NCBI GenBank assembly: GCA_030609975.1
Contig: JAUWSR010000258.1
Location: forward strand, 1-5,492
DNA length: 5,492 nt
DNA from: Acidobacteriota bacterium
GTDB lineage: Bacteria > Acidobacteriota > Aminicenantia > Aminicenantales > Aminicenantaceae
Direction: 5' to 3'
The notes beneath the pieces are model-generated. The model did no database searches, was not told the origin of the DNA, and saw only the letters and a list, made by a program, of their open reading frames with translations. Below, in pieces: positions 1 through 5,492 of this stretch. Position 1 is the stretch's first letter. Every line of letters begins with the position of its first letter. The position numbers were made by a program, and so were the translations under genes.

Positions 1-846
1 ACACCCTGGATGAATGAATTGGAACGGGGTACGCTCCCTGAGGATGGAGCCTCTCGGGAGGGAATTCTTCTGGGGCGAGACCTGGCTTTTCAAATTGGAG
101 CGCAAGTCGGAGATGCGGTTTATGTCTTGGCCCTGTCTTCCCGGCTTTCTCCATTAGGTATTTCTCCCAAGATCAAGAAGATGCAGGTCTCTGGGATCTC
201 CTATTCAGGATTGTACGAATGGGACGCGACTATGGCTATGGTTTCTTTAGATACTGCACAGAGGTTCTTTAAACTCGGACAAAACATCAACCTCATCCAA
301 ATTAGAATCGAAGATATATTTGCCGCCCCTGATATCAAAGCACGTGTTAAAGAAATAATGCCGCCCGAGAGCTACGCTCTGACCTGGATGGAGATGAATG
401 AGTCCCTCTTTTCAGCGTTAAAGCTGGAAAAGAGGCTCATGTTCCTGACCATCACCCTGATCGTTATCGTGGCGGCCCTGAATATAATCGCTACACTGAT
501 CCTGATGGTAATGGAAAAAACCCGGGACATCGGGATCCTCAAAGCGATGGGGGCAACGTCTCAATCCATCATGAAGATCTTCTTCCTGCAGGGAGCGATG
601 ATCGGTGTGGTTGGAACGGCCTTGGGAACACTTTTGGGTTTGCTGTGGTGCTGGTTGGCCAACACCTTTGAGCTGATCAAACTTCCCGTCGAGATCTACA
701 AGATTCCTTTTGTGCCTTTCCGTATCCAGGTGCTCGACCTGTTCATCATTATAGGAGTGGCCTTGATCATCAGCTTTCTTTCGACCCTGTTCCCCTCCCA
801 CCGGGCGTCCAAGGTCGATCCCGTAAAGGCTTTGAAATATGAGTAA
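1..846 (+). CDS. LolC/LolE-family lipoprotein-releasing ABC permease (5' end missing)
   Basis: This is an inner-membrane permease of the LolCDE type, which with LolD extracts mature lipoproteins from the inner membrane and passes them to LolA. The frame is open from base 1 (Thr-Pro-Trp precede the first Met at 10), so the gene starts outside the window. 281 codons are visible; family members usually have about 400, so the first transmembrane helix and part of the periplasmic domain are missing. Residues 1 to about 140 are the end of the MacB-like periplasmic domain. The FtsX-type domain follows, with hydrophobic segments near residues 147-171, 196-221 and 244-266. The motif EKTRDIGILKAMGA follows the first of these, and the ending FPSHRASKVDPVKALKYE is the classic family C-terminus. 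The stop overlaps the lolD start by 8 bases, implying translational coupling. LolC, LolE and the single-permease LolF type cannot be separated here. MacB-like exporters are an alternative, but there is no fused ATPase. Confidence 0.88.
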   Translation, partial: TPWMNELERGTLPEDGASREGILLGRDLAFQIGAQVGDAVYVLALSSRLSPLGISPKIKKMQVSGISYSGLYEWDATMAMVSLDTAQRFFKLGQNINLIQIRIEDIFAAPDIKARVKEIMPPESYALTWMEMNESLFSALKLEKRLMFLTITLIVIVAALNIIATLILMVMEKTRDIGILKAMGATSQSIMKIFFLQGAMIGVVGTALGTLLGLLWCWLANTFELIKLPVEIYKIPFVPFRIQVLDLFIIIGVALIISFLSTLFPSHRASKVDPVKALKYE

Positions 847-1519
847 GATCTTACATGTATCGGGTCTTGGCAAGGATTACCCTCTTCCCACAGGAAAACT
901 GTCGGTATTTGACGGCCTTGATTTTGAACTCGAGAGCGGAGAATTGGTAGCCATCATGGGGGTCTCAGGCGTAGGCAAAACCACCCTGTTGAACCTCTTG
1001 GGTCTCCTGGACTCTCCCACAGAAGGAAAGATATTGATCGGAGAGGAAGACCTTTCCACCAGAACCGAAAATCAAAAAGCACAGATCAGGAACAAGATGG
1101 TGGGTTTCATTTTTCAGTTCTATCACCTGCTTCCCGAATTCACCTCGGTGGAGAATGTGAGTTTTCCGCTTATGATACGGGGAATCCCGAAACATGAAGC
1201 TCTGACGAGGGCACAAGCTATGCTGGCTGAGGTGGGATTACAGGAGAAGGAGATGCTGCGCCCAGGACAGCTTTCCGGGGGAGAACAGCAGAGGGTGGCT
1301 ATCGCTCGGGCTCTGGTGAGTGAGCCTAAACTGCTCTTGGCTGATGAGCCGACCGGCAACCTGGATTGGAAAACCGGGGAGCGGATCCTGGAATTGATCC
1401 AAACCCTTCATCATAAACGCGAATTATCCTCTGTATTGGTCACCCATAACGAGAATGTGGCTCGATTTTGCCAAAAAACCTACCTCATGGAATCAGGGAA
1501 ACTTATCCTCAAAAACTAA
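839..1519 (+). CDS. lolD: LolD, ATPase of the lipoprotein-releasing ABC exporter
   Basis: This is the cytoplasmic ATP-binding subunit that powers LolC/E. Its 226 residues match the usual LolD length of about 230. All ABC motifs are present in order: Walker A GVSGVGKTT (41-49), Q-loop Gln93 in FIFQFYHLLPEF, signature LSGGEQQRVAIARAL (145-159), Walker B LLLADE with catalytic Glu170, D-loop GNLD (173-176) and H-loop His203 in VTHN. The PTGNLD and QFYHLLPEFTSVENV stretches are typical of the LolD/MacB/FtsE group. Walker A reads SGVGKTT where most relatives have SGSGKST; it still fits GxxGxGK[ST]. The ATG at 839 lies in the 3' end of the permease gene, with a weak AAAGG 9 bases upstream at 825-829, so initiation is probably coupled to termination of the permease. 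Pairing with the adjacent permease supports LolD over other members of the group. Confidence 0.92.
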   Translation: MSKILHVSGLGKDYPLPTGKLSVFDGLDFELESGELVAIMGVSGVGKTTLLNLLGLLDSPTEGKILIGEEDLSTRTENQKAQIRNKMVGFIFQFYHLLPEFTSVENVSFPLMIRGIPKHEALTRAQAMLAEVGLQEKEMLRPGQLSGGEQQRVAIARALVSEPKLLLADEPTGNLDWKTGERILELIQTLHHKRELSSVLVTHNENVARFCQKTYLMESGKLILKN

Positions 1520-1637
1520 ACAAAGGTATCTCTGGTCAGAAGCAACTATTTGAGATGAGTTTGAGTTTTATATCTGTGTGAGAAGCATAGGAGCACACCT
1601 TTATTTTTATGGGTGAATATGCTATAAGGATAGTGCT
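1520..1637 (+). promoter_or_regulatory. Leader/intergenic region before bamA
   Basis: This 118-base gap is the only sizeable non-coding stretch in the window and separates the Lol genes from bamA. It is AT-rich relative to its flanks. The TAAGGA at 1625-1630, 7 bases before the bamA ATG, is a good Shine-Dalgarno site and supports the 1638 start. I see no convincing sigma-70 -35/-10 pair compatible with that site and no clear sigma-E-like motif. A weak GTGTG...CACAC inverted repeat (1576-1580 with 1594-1598, 13-base loop) is followed by a T-rich stretch (1600-1609), but it is too short to call a terminator. A bamA promoter here is plausible from the spacing but is not shown by a motif. Confidence 0.4.
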
Positions 1638-4001
1638 ATGAAAAAGGTAATTATAGGGTTTTTTCTGATTTTTATCCCTTTCTTTATATACGGTCAGGAA
1701 GTGGTTGAAAGAATAGAGATCATCGGCAACGAGCGGGTGACACCAGAGACCATCAAGTATTATCTAACTTTCCGAGAGGGTGATTATTACAGCGCGGATC
1801 TCATCAGGCGTGACTTCAAAGTCCTCTGGGCCACAGGATTTTTCTCGGACATCCGGATAGATGAGAACGAAGGACAGTATGGCAAGATCATCGTGATCAC
1901 GGTGCAGGAAAATCCGATCATTCGCGATATTGTATACAAGACCGGGAAAAAGGTTAAAGAGGATGATATCATCGATAGGCTTAAAGAGAAGGATGCCTAT
2001 CTTTTGCCTTATTCTTATTACAGTGAGCACAAGATCCAGCGGATTGAATCGACCATTAAAGAGCTTTTGGCGGAGAAGGGATTGCCGGCCGGCAAGGTCG
2101 AGACGCAGATCAACCGGCAGGGTCAAAATGAACTGGAGATTGTGTTTGAGATCAATGAAGGCCCCAGGGTCCGTGTGGGTGAGATCGTTTTTGAAGGTGA
2201 ACCCAAGCTCCCGGACAGCTCGTTGATGGCCGCCTTTGCAGAGAACAAGAAACATGGTGTTGTCGCTTGGATCACGGGTAAAGATGCTTTTAAAGAGGCC
2301 GATATCGCAGCGGATCTGCTCCTTCTAAAAGAAAAACTGCAAGAATATGGATACATGGAAGCGCATATTGGGGAACCTCGCTTTGAGGATATGGAGAAGC
2401 GATCGATCTTTTTGAGCAAGCAGCCCATGAAAAGGATCGTTATCCCGATAGAAGCCGGCTATCGCTATACTGTAGGTGAAGTGGTCGTGGAAGGGCTTAA
2501 ATTCTTCAACGCACAGTTCATCCGTTCAAAGATCAAAATGCAAGAAGGGGATATCTACAGTACCAAAGTCCGAGAGACTGCTGTTGAGGATATCGGCGAA
2601 GCCTACCGCGATTACGGTTATCTGTTCGCTCAGGTACGGCCGGTCGAGAAGCTGGATCCAAAGCACAAGAAGGTCAATGTGACCTTTATGATCTTCGAGG
2701 GCGAAGTCGCATTCCTCAATCGCCTTGAGTTCAAGGGGAACATTTTCACCAAAGACAAGGTTATCCGCCGGGAGATGGTATTGCGGGAGGGCGACCGTTT
2801 CAGCCTGTCCATGTTCCGTGACAGCCTGTTGCGTCTCAACCAGTTGGGATTGGTCGAACTGGAGGGAGAGCCCAAGATCCAGCCCAACGAAGAGGACCCC
2901 ACACAAATCGATGTGATGGTGAGTGTCACAGAGATGCAGAGGAATAACATCCAGTTTACAGCCGGGTACAGCGGCTATCAGGGTACTTTTATCTCTCTTA
3001 GCTATTCCACCGTGAATTTTTTGGGAGCCGGAGAGCGATTGGAGCTCTCTCTCTCATACGGTTCACGCTACAAAAACTATTCTTTCGGTTTTACTGAGCC
3101 CTACTTTTTAGATCTTCCTATAAGTGTGGGATTTAATAGTCACGACATGTTTATGGCCTATCCGGGATTGTACAACCAAAGGTCAAGGGGAATCGATTTC
3201 AGCACAGGCTCCCGTATCTTCGGATACTGGCGAGGGAACCTGGTTTACAGCTACAACAATATGGACCTTTCACCCTATGAAGGCGACGACGATTATTATC
3301 CCGGCTATGGTGGCTATCCAGGCACGGGTGGAATTGGAGGTATTGGGGGCATTGGCGGTAATTATAATCCTTACTACTCCTATGGCAATTACCATATCAG
3401 CTCTATCACTCCCGGTATTTTCCGAAGCACCATAGACAGCCCCTTAACTCCGTCCCGTGGTTCGTTGATCTCAGTATCCGCAAAGTTCGCTGGAGGTATT
3501 TTAGGCGGTGATGTCGATATGATCAAGCCGCGCTTCGAGTTCACAAAATATTTTCCCACCTACAAGCGGCAGGCCTTTGGTTTCCATGTGGAATATTCCT
3601 TTATCCACTCCTTAGCCGATTTTGATGAAGTGCCCTATTGGGAACGCTTTTATCTGGGAGGGGAACGTTCCATCCGGGGTTATAATATTTATACCGTCGG
3701 ACCACGCGATGAGAATGGAGCCAATGTGGGAGGCGTCAAATCCTTGGTGTTTAACGCAGAATACACTATCCCCGTAGGTGGACCCCTCTATACCATTCTT
3801 TTCTTCGATATGGGAAATGCCCTGCTCAGGCCGCAGCAGTTCAACCTCAACGAAATGTATGCTTCAGCAGGTTTGGAACTCCGGATTTTTGTGCCTGCAT
3901 TAAGAGTTCCTTTCCGGCTTATTTTTGCGTATAATAACCGTACGATATACAGAGGTGATTCCAACTATGCTTTCAGATTTGCGATTGGGACCACCTTCTA
4001 A
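1638..4001 (+). CDS. bamA: BamA, outer-membrane protein assembly factor (Omp85 family)
   Basis: BamA is the core of the machine that folds and inserts beta-barrel proteins into the outer membrane. Its 787 residues match the usual length of about 800. The N-terminus is a signal peptide (MKK plus a hydrophobic run, likely cut after Gly19 before Gln20). Five POTRA repeats follow at roughly 22-91, 92-174, 177-273, 278-354 and 357-432; POTRA3 is the longest. Repeats begin with patterns such as VERIEIIGNERV and LNRLEFKGNIFTKDKVIRREM. The 16-strand barrel spans about 433-787. It holds FGFTEPYFLDLP (483-494), the TRDxPxxPxRG-like segment STIDSPLTPSRGS (597-609) and the loop-6 motif SIRGY (Arg680), which in homologues reaches into the barrel lumen. 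The protein ends in alternating residues to a terminal Phe787, the usual C-terminal beta-signal. The barrel carries a Gly/Tyr-rich loop insertion at about 546-587. Five POTRAs and adjacent skp favour BamA over TamA or other Omp85 proteins. Skp follows 43 bases downstream. Confidence 0.96.
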   Translation: MKKVIIGFFLIFIPFFIYGQEVVERIEIIGNERVTPETIKYYLTFREGDYYSADLIRRDFKVLWATGFFSDIRIDENEGQYGKIIVITVQENPIIRDIVYKTGKKVKEDDIIDRLKEKDAYLLPYSYYSEHKIQRIESTIKELLAEKGLPAGKVETQINRQGQNELEIVFEINEGPRVRVGEIVFEGEPKLPDSSLMAAFAENKKHGVVAWITGKDAFKEADIAADLLLLKEKLQEYGYMEAHIGEPRFEDMEKRSIFLSKQPMKRIVIPIEAGYRYTVGEVVVEGLKFFNAQFIRSKIKMQEGDIYSTKVRETAVEDIGEAYRDYGYLFAQVRPVEKLDPKHKKVNVTFMIFEGEVAFLNRLEFKGNIFTKDKVIRREMVLREGDRFSLSMFRDSLLRLNQLGLVELEGEPKIQPNEEDPTQIDVMVSVTEMQRNNIQFTAGYSGYQGTFISLSYSTVNFLGAGERLELSLSYGSRYKNYSFGFTEPYFLDLPISVGFNSHDMFMAYPGLYNQRSRGIDFSTGSRIFGYWRGNLVYSYNNMDLSPYEGDDDYYPGYGGYPGTGGIGGIGGIGGNYNPYYSYGNYHISSITPGIFRSTIDSPLTPSRGSLISVSAKFAGGILGGDVDMIKPRFEFTKYFPTYKRQAFGFHVEYSFIHSLADFDEVPYWERFYLGGERSIRGYNIYTVGPRDENGANVGGVKSLVFNAEYTIPVGGPLYTILFFDMGNALLRPQQFNLNEMYASAGLELRIFVPALRVPFRLIFAYNNRTIYRGDSNYAFRFAIGTTF
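3327..3359 (+). repeat. In-frame GGI tandem repeat in a BamA surface loop
   Basis: These bases encode GGIGGIGGIGG (BamA residues 564-574), three GGI units plus a closing GG. They sit inside a longer loop rich in Gly, Tyr and Asp (about residues 546-587) that begins with an acidic EGDDD stretch. The Gly codons vary between units (GGT-GGA, GGA-GGT, GGG-GGC, GGC-GGT) while Ile is always ATT. The repeat is therefore imperfect at DNA level, which argues against very recent slippage. By position between a preceding barrel strand (VYSYNNMDL) and the segment SSITPGIFRSTIDSPLTPSRG, it probably corresponds to an extracellular loop, perhaps loop 4 of E. coli BamA; that assignment is inference. Confidence 0.75.
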
Positions 4002-4032
4002 TTGAAAAACTAGGAACACACATTACACTGTT

Positions 4033-4038
4033 AGGAGG
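4033..4038 (+). promoter_or_regulatory. Strong Shine-Dalgarno site of skp
   Basis: A perfect AGGAGG lies 6 bases before the ATG at 4045 and fixes the skp start. It is the strongest ribosome-binding site in the window and is consistent with the high expression expected of an abundant periplasmic chaperone. The 43-base gap after bamA (4002-4044) holds no visible terminator, so co-transcription with bamA is likely. Confidence 0.8.
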
Positions 4039-4044
4039 CAAGAG

Positions 4045-4587
4045 ATGAAGCGAAGGTACACCACTAAAGCCCTTTTCCTCATGCTCATGATGGCGGTACT
4101 TTTTTCCAATGGATTGGCCCAACAGGTCGTTAACGTCGGCGTGGTGAATTCACAAACAGTATTGGAGAATTCTGCTGAAGGAAAACGTGTCATGGCTCAG
4201 CTCCAGGATAGAGACAAACGAAATCAAGCTGAACTGTCGCGCCGAGATGATGAGATCCGCGAACTGCAGACCAAGCTCAACACGCAGCGCTTGACATTGA
4301 CCCAGGAAGCTCTGCTCAATATGACGGCTGACATGGAAAGAAAACAAACGGACAGAAAACGATATTTTGAGGATGCATCCCGAGATATGAACGAATTGGC
4401 CAACCGGCTTTTTGCGCAGATCCAGAACGAACTTCTTCCGATCATCGAGGCGCTCGGTAAAGAAAAAGGCCTGGATTTGATCTTCGACCTGGGCCGGAGT
4501 GGCGCAGTTTACTTCAGCCCCAATATCGAACTCACTCAAGAAGTTATCGTTAGATATGATGCACAGAAGGCTCCTGCTAAGAAGTAA
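4045..4587 (+). CDS. skp: Skp/OmpH-family periplasmic chaperone
   Basis: Skp binds unfolded outer-membrane proteins as they leave the Sec translocon and keeps them soluble on the way to BamA. The 180-residue precursor is close to the family's usual 160-180. A signal peptide spans residues 1-25 (basic MKRR start, hydrophobic LFLMLMMAVLF, likely cut after Ala25 in GLA|QQ). The mature chain opens with VNVGVVNSQTVLENS, matching the family's first strand and following turn. A long charged, heptad-like helical stretch (about 50-135) forms the coiled-coil tentacle. The chain closes with KGLDLIFDLGRSGAVYFSP, the conserved C-terminal beta hairpin. The mature N-terminus has no lipobox Cys. Position directly after bamA is the canonical arrangement. 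Sequence divergence in this family is high, so the call rests on architecture, end motifs and context together. Confidence 0.92.
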   Translation: MKRRYTTKALFLMLMMAVLFSNGLAQQVVNVGVVNSQTVLENSAEGKRVMAQLQDRDKRNQAELSRRDDEIRELQTKLNTQRLTLTQEALLNMTADMERKQTDRKRYFEDASRDMNELANRLFAQIQNELLPIIEALGKEKGLDLIFDLGRSGAVYFSPNIELTQEVIVRYDAQKAPAKK

Positions 4588-4601
4588 TATACCTCAGATT
4601 G

Positions 4602-5051
4602 ATGGATATTGAGAAAATACTAGAGCATCTGCCCCACCGGTATCCTTTCCTGTTGGTAGACCGGGTTCTGGAGATCGAAAAAGGGCAATCCATTGTTGCC
4701 ATCAAGAATGTGACGGTCAACGAACCTTACTTCCAAGGGCATTTTCCCCAATACAAGGTGATGCCTGGAGTCTTGATCATTGAATCATTGGCACAGGCCG
4801 GCGGAGTGCTTCTTTATTATTCTATCCCTGATGCGGAGAAGACTCTGGTTTTTTTGACCAAGGTCAACAATGCAAAGTTCAGACGTCCGGTGATCCCTGG
4901 TGACCAGCTTGTCTTAAAGGTTCAGATAGCCAAGCAAAAGAACAGGTTCTGTCAGATCCGTGCCAAGGCCTACGTGGATGACGAAATTGTCGCTGAAGCA
5001 GAGATCATGGCCTCTCTGGTAGCTCTTGAGGAGTTGGATGGGAAAACCTGA
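4602..5051 (+). CDS. fabZ: FabZ, (3R)-hydroxyacyl-ACP dehydratase
   Basis: FabZ is the cytosolic enzyme that dehydrates (3R)-hydroxyacyl-ACP to trans-2-enoyl-ACP in fatty-acid elongation. It competes with LpxA for hydroxyacyl-ACP, so it influences the balance between phospholipid and lipid A. The protein has 149 residues, a typical length, and is a complete hot-dog fold. It carries ILEHLPHRYPFLLVDRV near the N-terminus, catalytic His47 in GHFP, and catalytic Glu61 in MPGVLIIESLAQAGG. Later FLTKVNNAKFRRPVIPGDQL matches the family core. FabA is excluded by the sequence pattern and context. An in-frame TTG at 4599 directly precedes the ATG at 4602; I chose the ATG because the protein then begins MDIEKILEHLPHRYP, as in relatives. 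No clear Shine-Dalgarno site lies in the short gap after skp (stop at 4585-4587), so translation may depend on coupling. It is not fused to LpxC. Confidence 0.95.
   Translation: MDIEKILEHLPHRYPFLLVDRVLEIEKGQSIVAIKNVTVNEPYFQGHFPQYKVMPGVLIIESLAQAGGVLLYYSIPDAEKTLVFLTKVNNAKFRRPVIPGDQLVLKVQIAKQKNRFCQIRAKAYVDDEIVAEAEIMASLVALEELDGKT
5028..5033 (+). promoter_or_regulatory. Shine-Dalgarno site of lpxA inside fabZ
   Basis: GAGGAG lies 4 bases before the ATG at 5038, within the fabZ coding sequence. In the lpxA frame a TAG stop at 5020-5022 limits the start to TTG 5026 or ATG 5038. The purine-rich site covers the TTG, so the ATG is the better start. The spacing is on the short side. Confidence 0.6.
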
Positions 5052-5492
5052 AACGGTTGTCCATCCCTCCGCCCAGGTAGATTCCTCAGCTCAATTGGGT
5101 TCCGGAGTCTATATCGGCCCTTTCAGCATTGTTGGTCCGGAAGTCACCATCCATAATAACACCCGCCTGGATGCCCATGTTTACCTGGATGGAAGGGTGG
5201 AGATCGGGGAAGAGAATCACTTTTTTCCCTACTCTTCTATCGGTACGGACCCACAGGATACCGCTTATCAGCAGGAACCAACACAGGTCAGGATCGGAAA
5301 TCGCAATCTTTTTCGTGAATTCATGACGGTTAATCGTGGAACTTCTAAAGAAACGGGCCTGACCGATATCGGAGATGACAATTATTTTATGGCCTACTCC
5401 CACATCGCTCATGATTGTCGTATAGGCAGCCATGTGGTTTTTATCAATGGGGTTACGCTGGGGGGGCACTGCCGAGTTGATGACTATGTCCA
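5038..5492 (+). CDS. lpxA: LpxA, UDP-GlcNAc acyltransferase (3' end missing)
   Basis: LpxA catalyses the first step of lipid A synthesis, moving a (3R)-hydroxyacyl chain from ACP to the 3-OH of UDP-GlcNAc in the cytosol. 151 complete codons are visible of about 260; the frame stays open to the window end. The N-terminal VHPSAQVDSSAQLG and repeated hexapeptides such as IGPFSI and IGEENHF mark the left-handed beta-helix. Specific LpxA signatures are SIGTDPQD (Gln73, Asp74), EPTQVRIGNRN, REFMTVNRGT and AYSHIAHDCRIGSHVVF. Residue numbering matches E. coli LpxA without gaps as far as I can align by eye, placing the catalytic base at His125 (codon 5410-5412), with His122 and His144 also conserved. 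E. coli His99 is Asn here (VNRGT), a form I recall as common elsewhere. The start overlaps the fabZ stop by 14 bases. The acyl-length 'ruler' residue (E. coli Gly173) is beyond the window, so chain length cannot be predicted. Confidence 0.95.
   Translation, partial: MGKPETVVHPSAQVDSSAQLGSGVYIGPFSIVGPEVTIHNNTRLDAHVYLDGRVEIGEENHFFPYSSIGTDPQDTAYQQEPTQVRIGNRNLFREFMTVNRGTSKETGLTDIGDDNYFMAYSHIAHDCRIGSHVVFINGVTLGGHCRVDDYV

Noticed and set aside
418..873. Minus-strand open frame of 151 codons opposite the permease gene.
   Set aside because: It lies wholly over the permease and lolD start, its translation is rich in His, Asp, Gln and Arg with no recognisable domain, and it is best explained as a shadow of the coding strand.
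953..988. LolD Walker A reads GVSGVGKTT instead of the usual GxSGSGKST, as a possible loss of function.
   Set aside because: It still satisfies GxxGxGK[ST], and all other catalytic motifs are intact, so this is ordinary variation.
1576..1609. Inverted repeat GTGTG/CACAC followed by a T-rich run, as a possible terminator after lolD.
   Set aside because: The stem is only 5 pairs with a 13-base loop, and the T-run is interrupted by A. This is too weak to call.
1600..1628. Promoter-like pair TTTATT (1600-1605) and TATAAG (1623-1628) with a 17-base spacer and an extended -10 TGC just before it.
   Set aside because: Transcription would start almost at the bamA ATG, and the -10 overlaps the Shine-Dalgarno TAAGGA. 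The transcript would be nearly leaderless, so the match is more likely a by-product of an AT-rich leader.
1764..2255. Minus-strand open frame of 163 codons opposite the BamA POTRA region.
   Set aside because: It has no signal, domain or ribosome site that I can recognise, and the plus-strand BamA frame fully explains the sequence.
5086..5469. Minus-strand open frame of 127 codons and a plus-strand frame at 5129-5326, both over the window end.
   Set aside because: Both overlap the clear LpxA reading frame, whose hexapeptide repeats and catalytic motif are continuous to the window edge.

Overview
The window is an ordinary outer-membrane-biogenesis locus from a diderm, LPS-making bacterium. Every recognisable gene is on the + strand, the standard code is used (TAA and TGA stops, ATG starts), and coding density is high. 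The phylum cannot be fixed from the sequence. The gene order and the BamA sequence do not look like a classical gammaproteobacterium, and FabZ is free-standing rather than fused to LpxC as in many Bacteroidetes. A deep-branching Gram-negative lineage such as Acidobacteriota/Aminicenantota-like bacteria is possible, but this is only inference.

Layout. (1) Positions 1-846: 3' two-thirds of a LolC/LolE-type lipoprotein-exporter permease, cut by the window start. (2) 839-1519: its ATPase LolD, overlapping the permease by 8 bases. (3) 1520-1637: a 118-base gap, the only sizeable non-coding stretch, probably the leader of the next unit. (4) 1638-4001: BamA, with five POTRA repeats and a C-terminal beta-barrel carrying a Gly/Tyr-rich loop insertion. 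(5) 4045-4587: the periplasmic chaperone Skp/OmpH. (6) 4602-5051: FabZ dehydratase. (7) 5038-5492: LpxA, overlapping fabZ by 14 bases and cut by the window end.

How they work together. LolC/E-LolD extracts lipoproteins from the inner membrane. These would include the Bam lipoproteins if this organism has them. Skp escorts unfolded outer-membrane proteins across the periplasm, BamA inserts them, and FabZ and LpxA stand at the branch between fatty-acid elongation and lipid A synthesis. Lipoprotein export, beta-barrel assembly and LPS synthesis are thus in one co-oriented block. The main departure from the well-known bamA-skp-lpxD-fabZ-lpxA order is that lpxD is missing between skp and fabZ.

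I found no mobile element, CRISPR array, RNA gene, tRNA or convincing terminator, and no sign of a previously undescribed system. The findings are modest variations on a known locus.
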